Under the pieces are notes generated by a model, which was given only the letters and a program-made list of their open reading frames with translations, did no database searches and was not told the origin of the DNA. A program made the position numbers and the translations under genes. Positions 56,001 to 64,000 of a stretch of 64,000 nucleotides of DNA are shown in pieces (position 1 is the stretch's first letter; the number at the start of each line of letters is the position of its first letter). The stretch is from Micractinium sp. NFX-FRZ. Its lineage: Eukaryota; Chlorophyta; Trebouxiophyceae; Chlorellales; Chlorellaceae. The DNA is taken from positions 1-64,000 of the forward strand of contig JAPTJF010000174.1 of NCBI GenBank assembly GCA_029339195.1, in the 5' to 3' direction.

Positions 56001-56694
56001 GAGCGGGAGGGGGGAGGTGGTGATGCCACAGCGCAGGCAAGGTTTGTGGTGATGGCATTGCATGGGGCCAAGGGTTCCGAAGTGGCGGCAAGGGTGCGTG
56101 GGAAGGGTATGCAAAGGCTGTCCAGTCGGGCATCTCACTGAAGTTCGTGGAAAAAAAGGTGTGGCTCCCTGCCTGCCAGCTGTGGCACCGACCAGCCTGT
56201 TCAGGTACATGCGCTCACAGCGGTGGCATCCTGACCAGTGCTGCTGGCCTGCCGCCGCTCCGCAGGCTGGACAACCTGTGGGCCAAGAGGGGGGATGATG
56301 AGGAGGGCACGCTGCTGGGTGGGTGGGTGGGTGGGGCCGTGTGCCACCCTGCGAGGTCCGGGTGACCTACCTGCCTGCCTGCCCGCTGCCTGCTTCCCTG
56401 TCTCCTTCAGTGGCTGCATGACCACTTTCTCCAGCCGGTGCTGTCCTGATGCTTCAGCTGTCCCACGCAGCTGCCCCGAGGACCCGTCACCTTTTAGTTT
56501 GCCCCTGCCGCCCCTTTGTTTCCCCAACCCACTTTGCAGGCGGCGAAGAGGAGGAGGAGGGGGGTGCGCCCGAGCCGGCGCCCCCCGGCGGCGTGGCTGA
56601 GCTGGCTGCCAAGCTGGACGGGCTGGCTGCTGAGCTGGCAGAGGTCAAGGCGCTGCTGCAGGCCAGCCAGCGCCAGGGGAGCTTCACAAAGTGA
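50009..56694 (+). CDS. TRP-like cation channel, paralogue 2
   Basis: Seventeen exons: 50009-50206, 50615-50741, 51014-51172, 51689-51789, 52044-52157, 52420-52500, 52751-52806, 53151-53189, 53330-53347 (18 nt), 53574-53619, 53980-54084, 54481-54577, 54786-54880, 55105-55181, 55539-55622, 56266-56318, 56540-56694 (534 residues). S1 is LLLWELACFLLWLAAFFAF, S5 WYLLFLALLVVGFATSFHIL, pore helix IGKSLMTMVTWMAG, S6 VLGVLFVFVLATVLMNLLIS followed by IMTTTLDK. The MNLLISIM S6 end is typical of TRP-family channels. The C-terminus has IDELEATIPR, an acidic run and a coiled coil (VAELAAKLDGLAAELAEVKALL, possibly for tetramer assembly). EGTPLL near the start fits an acidic dileucine sorting signal. It aligns with the minus-strand gene at 26299-33756. 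Intron 4 uses a GC donor. Confidence 0.88.
51155..51400 (+). repeat. Double echo of channel 2 exon 3 donor
   Basis: The end of exon 3 plus donor (CAGGCAGTGATCG|GTGCGCTG, ending 51172) recurs at about 51284 (GCAGGCGGTGGTTG|GTGCGC) and, shorter, at about 51389 (GGCGGTTG|GTGCGC). Steps are 112 and 105 bp. Confidence 0.75.
51790..52043 (+). other. Probable GC-AG intron of channel 2
   Basis: Exon 4 ends TTCCAG and is followed by GCAGGC; exon 5 starts GACGAGGAC after CTGCAG. The minus-strand paralogue reads AFQDEDLS without interruption here, which fixes the junction to FQ|DED and requires a GC donor. Confidence 0.75.
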
Positions 56695-57222
56695 GGGCGC
56701 AGCGAGCCCAGAGCAAGGCAGGCAGGCGGGCATGGGGCGCCTCACGCTGGGCAACAAACAGGGGCAGCAGCCCAAGGGACCGCCCCGCCTTCCACCAGTG
56801 GCTGCAGCAGCAGGCCCGGCAGCAGTTGCGCTCCTCAAAACAGGCGTGTCAATCTCAGCATGCGGCCGCAGGCGGCCCACCGTGCTCATTGCCCGGCGGG
56901 TCCCCACACACCGTGCCGTGCTGTGCTACGCTTGCCTTGCGCGCTTGGCTGAGCCTGGCGAGCGCTGGGCAGCCGCTTATTTCCATGCGTCGAGTTTCAC
57001 AGCGGGGGTTGGGGGGCCAGACAGCAATTGTAACTAGCACACATAAGAGTGGGCAGGTTCACAGAGGAAAGAAAGAGTCACACAGGTACCGATGAATGTG
57101 TGTGTGTTTGTGTGTGTGCGGGAGCAGGGCCATACATTGGGGTCGAACAGGCGGGGGCGCCGGGGGTAAGAAAGGGGGCAAAAAATTCCGAACGACCAGC
57201 GCTAGCAGTAGCACTGATTCCA
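56695..57222. other. Convergent intergenic region
   Basis: About 530 bp between the channel 2 stop (+) and the transporter stop (-). It holds a TGTAA at 57029 and a GTGT-rich tract near 57094-57119. No gene is seen. Confidence 0.5.
57029..57033 (+). terminator. Candidate TGTAA polyadenylation signal
   Basis: TGTAA 335 bp downstream of the channel 2 stop, on the same strand. Confidence 0.4.
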
Positions 57223-60200
57223 TTATTGTTGCTGCTTGTGCTGCCCGCCCGGCCCCCGCTCCCCCGCCGCCTGCCGCGCCTCGCCCAGCAGCTCCCCTCT
57301 GCTGTTGCTGCGGCTGTGCCCCCCCATGCCGCCCAGCCCCAGCCCCATGCTGCCCATGCTGGAGCCCAGCTGCGCTGAGCTGGCGCCGGATGCCGTGAAG
57401 GCCACGGGCGCCCCGCTGAGCTGCGCCTGATCCATGCTGCGGTTCTTCAGCCGGTCCCGCCCTATCACAGGCACCTGCTGCAGCAGGCGGTCCTTCAGCG
57501 ACTTCTGGCGGGCCTGGGGGATCAGTGGGGTGGATGGGATGGGAGGTCAGGAGAGCAGCATGTGAGGGAACGAGTAGAAGGTGAGGAGAACAGCATGCGA
57601 GGGGGTGAGGAGGGGGGAGGAGAGGGGAGGAGCATGTGAGGGAATGGGTGGGTCCCAATGCATGGGGTGGGCCCCACGAAGCTGCCTGCACTTTGCGTGC
57701 GCTCGGCCGACCCGGTGCCGCACGTCCTTCCACCCCCTCTGCCTCCCACCGATCTGCAAGCAGCCACCCCGTCGCCAACCGCCCGCTCCCAGCCTCCCGT
57801 GCCCCAAAGCCTGTCCAAGCCTGGCACTGCACCAGTCCGTGCGCTCCGCTCCGCAGTGTGCCTCGTCTCCCCGCCCGCACCCCTGCTCACTCACCCGCAG
57901 CGCGGAGCGCATGGCGTACCACACCGCACCGCACATGGACACCGACAGGCCCGCCGCGTTCCACGGCTCAAAGATGAAGTCGCCAAAGGCAAAGGCACCC
58001 ACAATCGTCATGATGGCGTTCTTCAGGTTGCCTGCACGCCGGAAGTGATGAGCGCCGGGGGGCGGGTGTTTTGAGAAGAAACCCGGCGCCGGGTGCAGGC
58101 GGGCAGGCAGGCAGGCAGGGTGCAGCTGGTGAGCGCGCCGCCAGCCACAGAGGCATGTGCCCCACGTGCTGCCCGGCTTGACAACCGCTCGCCAGCCCTG
58201 CCCCGTGAGCCCCGCGCTCCCTGACAATTGCCCACCCACCCCACCCACTCACGCCCCCACTGCACCCCGGGTCACCCACCTGCCACCGACGTCATGAGCG
58301 GCTCGTTGATGCGTGTGCACACAAAGGTGGAGTGGTTGATGGTCATGCCCAGGGCGGAGGCCACCAGCAGCACCAGCTGGAACTGGGGGTCCCACAGCAG
58401 CGGGTAGCCGCCCAGGCGGGCGGGCTCGCCCTTGAGCACCACCGCCGCCAGCAGCATGGGCAGGGAGAGGGAGGAGTTGTAGAAGAGCATGCCGGTGGTG
58501 CTGCAGGGGGCGGGACCGTGGGGGAGGGGGGGGGCATTTGGTGTGGGCATAAGCCGAGAGGCGGGGGAGAAACGCTCAAGTGTGCTGTCCCCAACCCCCG
58601 CGTAGCACCTCGTGCCTTTGCATGCCACTGCCTCCCCTGCCCCCGCCCCGGCACCAGCAATGTGGATCAACAACCCAAAGGGCAGGAGCCCCACCTGAGG
58701 CCGTTGGTCCCCGGCGTGTTCTTCACCATGATGAGGTAGAGGGAGGTGAGGAGGTCGTTGCACAGCACGGCGGCGTAGCCGCGCGGGTTGAACGACAGGT
58801 CGGTGGCGGCCGCCATCATGGCGCCTGCAGGGGCGGGGGAAAGAATGGGGCTGGTTGTAACGTATGGGTGCCTGCACACTGCCCTTCCCACGCTTCTGCT
58901 CATAAGCAAAGCAGCAAGGTTCCATCCAGAATCGTGACAGCCGTGGTGCTCCCATCGGCTCAATCATTCGCACCCAGTCACACCCGCCCACGCACACATG
59001 CCGTCCCCTCCCGCCCTCTTTCCATGTCCGCTCTACCAGCCATGCCCGCCCACACATACACCACAATCACTGCCTCCCCTCACTCATCACAACAACAACT
59101 CCACAACCAGTCACCAATCACAAGGGCTCACCCCCGATCATGATGCCCATCGCGCTCAGCGTGGGCCAGTCGTGGCTCTTCCTCAGCCAGTAGCGCTCCA
59201 GCAGGATGGTGAAGAGCAGGGTGAAGCGGCGGAGGGCGATGAACATGGGCACATTCAGCCCCGCGGTGCCTGCATTGTGGGAACATGTGCGGGCAGGGAA
59301 ATGTGGTCAAGGGCGGGGTGAAGCAGTGGCGGGCAACAAACATGGGAAGGGCGAACTCGGCGGTGCCTGCAGCGGACCAGTCAGCGGGCGTGTTTGGTGT
59401 CAAGCGGGAAGAAGGTGGAATGGCGCAGCGCAATGGCTCTCCATGCACACATCCTGGCCCGAGCACCCCCCTGCCACACCCCGCCGCGCACCGTCCACCT
59501 GTCCCCCCAACCTACCAGGCCGCACCATGCAGAGCAGTCGGCACAGTGCAGGCACAAACACATCTACCCTGCCCCAACTACCAGGCCGCACTCACTCCAC
59601 AATCCGCGACGCTGCCCACGAGCACAGTCTGGCAGGACCCCACAGCTCATATGCCCTTTTTAATAATGCCGTTTAATGAATCCGTGTTGTTGTGTAAGCA
59701 CAGCTGCCCACCTATGAGGCCGCACACCACGTTCATGACGTTGACCATGGCCAGGGGTGCCAGCTGCTTGACCAGCGCCCAGGACAGGATGGGGCGGGCC
59801 ACGACGTAGGAGACGGGCGCGATGAAGGCCATTTGCAGCAGGGCCACGGTGAGGGGGAAGTGGAAGCCGTAGTTGGTGAAGACGGCCTGGAGGGAAGAAG
59901 GGTTGAGGGAGGGAGGGAGGGAGGGAGGGGTCTAGTGCAGGCTTTGTTTGTATGTCGAGAGAGCATTGGTTTGTGTGTAGTAAGTTGACAGACAGCCGCG
60001 GGGATATGGATGTACTGTGAGGTGGCAGCAAGGTGAGGTGGGCATTGCAGTAGGGGGGTGAAGACTGTCTTTCGGGGAGGTGCAAGAAACGGGTGTCAGA
60101 ATCCTGGAGCAGTGCGCGACGGCATGCCGCGGCACCACCGGGTTGTGGTGCTGCAGGGTGTGCGGTGGGCATGCAATGGAGTAATGCATGCGGCCATGGA

Positions 60201-60697
60201 TGACCGCCCATCCAATAGTTGAAACAATCAGAAAAGCAAGCTCTGCTGGCAAGGAGCCAGGGCCTCCCAACAAGGGCAATGCAATGCGCAGGGCGGACGG
60301 TGGGGCAGGGGGCGTCAGCCACAAGAGCCGAGTGTGTGCAAAATGGGCGGCGGCTGTGTGCTTCAGAACCACTGCCTTCTCGCTGCTGCTGGTGCAATGC
60401 AGCAAAATGATGCTGCAACCCAGGTCTCTCTGCGCATGAGCAGGCTGCACCACCAACCGGGCGGGCGTAGCAGCCAAGCTTAAGCAGGCGGGCGGGTGGG
60501 CGGCAGGCGGCGGCGGTTGTGGCGGCGGTGGGTCCCACTCGCGGCCTGGGGTTCGCAGCCGCCGACACAGGCCTTCGACGCACCTTGGTGGTGAACTGCA
60601 CGAGCATAGAGGAGCCCATGAAGTAGCAAACTGCGCCCAGCCGCAGCAGGGGTGACGGCTCCGTGCCGCCCCGCGTTGGGGTCTCGGGCGGTGCCAT
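57223..60697 (-). CDS. Nucleotide-sugar transporter (SLC35/DMT family)
   Basis: Seven minus-strand exons: 60697-60584, 59886-59712, 59269-59132, 58824-58695, 58500-58280, 58031-57895, 57513-57223 (401 residues, all phases agree). About ten hydrophobic helices fit the drug/metabolite-transporter fold of Golgi/ER nucleotide-sugar antiporters. The most diagnostic segment is GLNVPMFIALRRFTLLFTIL, close to the VPMFxxLRR signature of SLC35D-type and GDP-mannose/UDP-sugar carriers. NDLLTSLYLIMVKN and the final NLKNAIMTIVGAFAFGDF are also typical, the latter resembling the GSxKN-type loop with GNLKN. The C-terminal tail (about 320-401) is hydrophilic, Gly/Ser-rich and probably cytosolic. The substrate (UDP- or GDP-sugar) cannot be decided. 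The gene lies head to head with the TMEM234-like gene. Confidence 0.88.
59218..59374. repeat. Echo of transporter exon 3 acceptor
   Basis: The acceptor side of exon 3 (about 59219-59275, GGGTGAAGCGGCGGAGGGCG then ATGAACATGGGCA and GCGGTGCCTGCA) recurs in diverged form at about 59316-59374. It keeps CGGCGGTGCCTGCAG, about 97-100 bp away. Confidence 0.75.
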
Positions 60698-60991
60698 CTC
60701 GGGGCCGTGACTGAACTCTCGACTGCTGCACCAGCCGGCTACCGGCGGTCGAACCGCTGCCGCTGCCTGTCAACTAGTGCACCCAACTTGCGCTTGATTG
60801 ACAGCGCTATCCGTTACACTGTGCAATGGCAACGATGCTCGATCAGGAGGAGTGCGCCTTCCCCAGTTTTTTTGGGCGGAGGACACGCTGGCACAGAATT
60901 TTCTCTTGCACAGGCAGCCTGCCGCCCTGCCGCTAAATCTCTCTAGTTCCGGAACCGCCTCCGGCACTCTTTGGGTGCACCCCAGCCTCTT
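60698..60991. promoter_or_regulatory. Bidirectional promoter region (transporter / TMEM234-like)
   Basis: 294 bp between head-to-head ATGs, the shortest divergent gap in the window. No open frame is supported. Confidence 0.5.
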
Positions 60992-61937
60992 ATGAGCGCA
61001 GTGCTCCCGTTTATTGCTGCTGGGCTGCTCTGGGGTGAGTCTGATGGATATCTGCATGTCTGAGACTGGCGCGATTGCATCTAATAACACTAATCGACGC
61101 CCCATGCCTGCAGGCGTGACGAACCCCTTCATTGCCCGTGGAACCCGCAGCGTCGCTGCTAGCCCGGCCACCCGCTATACTGGTGAGGCGTCGATGACGC
61201 ACGTTTGCTTGAAACGCATGTCGATCGCTTTGCAAGGCGCTGCTGTGCAGGTGCCGCCGCCACTGCCGCCACTGCCGCTGCCGCTGCCACTGCCTGGCGC
61301 CGTAGCTGCCATCGCGCATTTGTCCTACAAGCCCTCTTAAGTTTGCCTGCCCTCCCTGTCCACGCACCCTGTGACGGCAGGCCTGGGCCCACTGGACGGC
61401 CTTCTGCGCCACCTGCTCACCCCCGCCTTCATCCTGCCCCAGCTCCTCAACCTCGCCGGCTCCGTGCTCTTTGCCGCCTCGCTGGGTGCCGGCAGCATCA
61501 GCCTGGCAGCCCCCGTGGCCAACGGTGCGCTGGTCATGGTGGACCGGGGAGGGAGGAGGCAGGAGGATGTGGGCGGCGGTGCAATGCTGCCCAGGGCAGC
61601 AGGCGGCTGTTGACACGAGGCTGCCAGGCCCAGGCCAGCCTGCCAGCTTGAGCCTGCGAGCTCCCTTCTGTGTCCTGAAGCCCCTGACATACAGGCGTCA
61701 GGTTGCCAGGCTGGCACTGCTGGTTGCGACCACCCCTGGCTGTACAATTGCAGCCCTCCTCTGTTACTGCCTGTTTATGCAGGCGTGAGCCTGGCCGCCA
61801 CTGCGCTGTTTGACCACCTGCTGGGGGACCGGCTGCGCAGCGTGGCGGGCGGCGTGACCGGCGTGCTGCTGGTGTGCTTTGGCGTCACGCTTTGCACGTT
61901 GGCCCAGCAGGCACCACAGCAGGGACAGCTGCAGTAG
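60992..61937 (+). CDS. TMEM234: TMEM234-like (UPF0546) small membrane protein
   Basis: Four exons in phase: 60992-61034, 61114-61182, 61381-61524, 61783-61937 (136 residues, the usual size). Splicing gives MSAVLPFIAAGLLWGVTNPF at the start, matching the LWGxTNP opening of TMEM234/UPF0546 proteins, which are short relatives of the EamA/DMT transporters. Helix segments follow: PQLLNLAGSVLFAASLGAG, ISLAAPVANGVSLAATALF, and AGGVTGVLLVCFGVTLCTLA. The exact role is unknown; a membrane location is clear. It shares a short upstream region with the nucleotide-sugar transporter. Confidence 0.88.
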
Positions 61938-62030
61938 GCAGTCGCAGGTGTACAGCTGCACCAGAGGCAGCACCAGCACGTGCAGCGCAGCAACTGACAG
62001 GCCCGGGCAGAGCAGCGTTGCGCAGCCCCC

Positions 62031-63436
62031 ATGGCGGAGCAGCGGCAAGGCTTCCCTCTGGCTGGCACCGGAGGCAGGGGCAGCGAGCAGCAGGGCACAG
62101 ATGCACACATGGCTGCTGCTGATGAGCCGCACCTGCCCAGCCCGGGCGGCGGCCTGGGCGGCAGCTTGCTGAGCGGCGGCGGTGCCGGCGGCCTGGGCGG
62201 CGGGCAGCCTGTGTTTCCTGGAGCCGCCGTGCGGTCGGCCCGCGAGCAGGAAGCGATGGCGGAGCTGGAGGAGGCGCTGGGCATGGCGGCCGCCTGGTTT
62301 GATGGGGACGAGTCGGCGGCGCGCTGGGCGGCGGATGAGTGGGCCGATGGTGGCGGCAACGAGGGGGCGCCTGGGTCCCCCCTGGGCGTGCTCCCGGAAG
62401 ACGACCTGTTTGATGCGCGGCAGGAGGGGGCGCACTGGGGCGGCGAGACTGGGCTGGGGGACATCAGCGACCTGGGCGGCACTGCCTGGCAGGGCGATGC
62501 CCTGGGGCTGGGCAGCGGCCTCGGCCAGCCCCCTACCGCCTCTGCTGCCCCGGGCGCTGCTGCCCTGGCGCCCGGGAGCAGCGGCAGCAGCGCCGCTGCT
62601 GCGGCTGGGCCGGCTCAGGCGGCGGGCCAGGTGCAGGCGGCGGCGCAGGGTGGCGGGGGCGCTCAGGAGCCTGCCTCTGGAGTGCAGGGCGTGGCTCTGG
62701 GGCTGGAGGAGCTGCAGCTGGAGGATATTGACACGGAGCTGGGGGACACCGCGGCACCAGGTGCGTGCATGCTCTGTGTTTGGTACCGCTGGGTTGTTCC
62801 GGGTGGACACATTGACACGGAGCTGGGGGACACCGCGACACCAGGTGCGTGCTTCTTGTTTGTTGGCTGCAGTGAATTACATGTGGCCCGGGGTGGTTCC
62901 CATGCTGCCGCTTGGAAGACATATTGATGTGCAACTGGGGGGCATGGAGGATCAGCGGGTTGTGTGTGATGAAGTGTGGCATGATGTGTGTGCCTGGTCC
63001 GCCCTCCGCCGGGTGCTTTGCATGCAACATCCTCCTTCACCGCCCGCCCTGCTGCCCGCTCTGCTGCCTGCTGCCTGCCCCCACACAGGCGCCGGCCCGC
63101 TCTCCCTGGAAGCAGCGCTGCTGGGCACCATGGATGGGCAAGCGGCAGCTGAGGAGCCGGCGCCGCCGCCCATTGTGCCCGTCCCCACCGACGTGGCGGC
63201 AGCCGAGGCGGACCCGCTGGGGGCCCTGGCTGCTGCTGTGGAGGCCGACAAACCCAAGTGAGGGCGGGGGCGGGGGCACCAGAGGGCGCCACCTTGATGT
63301 GGGGTGTGGGTGGGTGACCAGGTAGGGGGGAGGTGTGGAGGGTCAGTGGAGGGCCTGCGTCCTCGCCACAAGAGCCACAGCTGCCTGCCCAATGTTGTCA
63401 CTGCTGCCGTGCTGCTGTTGCTGGCCTGCCCCTTCA

Positions 63437-63473
<37 letters not shown>

Positions 63474-63892
63474 TGGGCTGCTGTGTGCTTGGAACAATGC
63501 ATGTGTGCACCCAGCCCGGTTGGGTGACAGTGACCACAAACTGACGAGGATTTGCGTCACAACAACCCTGCAGGTTCAAGCCTAGCGCAGAGTGGGTGAG
63601 GATGATGGAGGCGGTGAAGGGAGAGCTGGAGGAGGCTGCTGAGGAGGGGCAGCCCGCACTGGTGCCAGGCACTGCGGCAGCCGCTGCTGCGGCAGAGGAG
63701 CAGCATGAGGAGGCGCAGCAGCAGCAGGCGGCTGCGATGCCTCGGGGTGGCGCGCCCAGTGGCGGCGCTGACGCGGCGGCAAGCATGCAGGGCGTGGAAG
63801 GGGCGGCGAGCGGGGCCCAGCAGGCGGCTGTGCAGCGGGCGGGAGAGGAGGAGATGGGCGAGGCGGATGCAGGTGACGGCCGCCGCGTGTAG
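62031..63892 (+). CDS. Acidic Ala/Gly-rich protein of unknown function
   Basis: Three exons, 62031-62760, 63089-63257, 63574-63892 (405 residues), with matching phases. The start ATG is 94 bp after the TMEM234-like stop. The N-terminal part is Gly/Ala-rich with an amphipathic acidic helix (REQEAMAELEEALGMAAAWF). The middle is low-complexity, ending LEELQLEDIDTELGD at the exon 1 donor. The C-terminus opens with KPSAEWVRMMEAVKGELEEA and is otherwise Glu/Gln/Ala-rich. No signal peptide, membrane helix or named domain was found. The protein is probably soluble and largely disordered. A second in-frame donor at 62844 would add 28 residues. Confidence 0.6.
62727..62955 (+). repeat. Echo of the exon 1 donor with frame preserved
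   Basis: ATTGACACGGAGCTGGGGGA then CACCGCGGCACCAG|GTGCGTGC (62727-62768) is repeated almost exactly at 62811-62852, 84 bp later. A third degraded trace starts at about 62922 (ATTGATGTGCAACTGGGGGG). Confidence 0.92.
63441..63469 (+). repeat. TGC trinucleotide microsatellite
   Basis: About nine TGC units in the last intron of the unknown acidic gene. Confidence 0.9.
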
Positions 63893-64000
63893 TGCCCACG
63901 TCGTGTGTTGACTGACCAGCACTGCTGAAGTGCATGGCAACAGCGCCTTTGTTACATCCATGGCCTGCCCTGTCTCTGCCACTCATTCATTGCTGCACTG

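Overview
The window looks like nuclear DNA of a green alga, most likely a GC-rich, Chlorella-like trebouxiophyte. It is very GC-rich. Nearly every gene is cut into many short exons by introns with GTGAGT or GTGCGT donors and CTGCAG acceptors. The genes are plant/alga-type, and a few TGTAA motifs (the green-algal polyadenylation signal) lie downstream of stop codons. No prokaryotic operon, tRNA, rRNA, CRISPR array or autonomous transposon was recognised. The species assignment is inference.

Fifteen gene models were built by joining exons whose reading phases agree across every intron. From left to right: the 5' end of a gene with a plastid-type transit peptide (-, 1-330, runs off the left edge); a tandem universal stress protein (-, 1114-5761); a secreted cysteine-repeat protein (+, 6752-9420); a type I-like metacaspase (+, 10382-15443); a secreted Ala/Pro-rich protein with a PAN/Apple-like Cys motif (+, 16096-21103); a secreted protein of unknown family (-, 21345-23353); dimethylarginine dimethylaminohydrolase (+, 24229-25176); a TRP-like cation channel (-, 26299-33756); an FCP1/CPL-type DxDxT phosphatase (-, 35620-40683); a UVRAG/VPS38-like PI3-kinase complex subunit (-, 41174-46649); a RING-finger protein (+, 46993-49230); a second TRP-like channel, paralogous to the first (+, 50009-56694); a nucleotide-sugar transporter (-, 57223-60697); a TMEM234-like membrane protein (+, 60992-61937); and an acidic Ala-rich protein of unknown function (+, 62031-63892).

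The genes form no obvious pathway. Several concern stress, signalling and membranes: USP, metacaspase, DDAH, two channels, autophagy/endosome trafficking, and secreted wall or matrix proteins. Four head-to-head pairs (USP/Cys-repeat, unknown secreted/DDAH, VPS38/RING, transporter/TMEM234) leave short shared upstream regions.

The most unusual feature is structural. In at least eight unrelated genes a short block spanning an exon-intron junction (exon edge plus its splice site) is repeated one to four times in the neighbouring intron, usually about 85-140 bp away. Some echoes keep a usable splice site and one keeps the reading frame. Other structures are a three-unit foldback element, a near-perfect intronic hairpin, two likely GC-AG introns, and 11-nt and 18-nt microexons.
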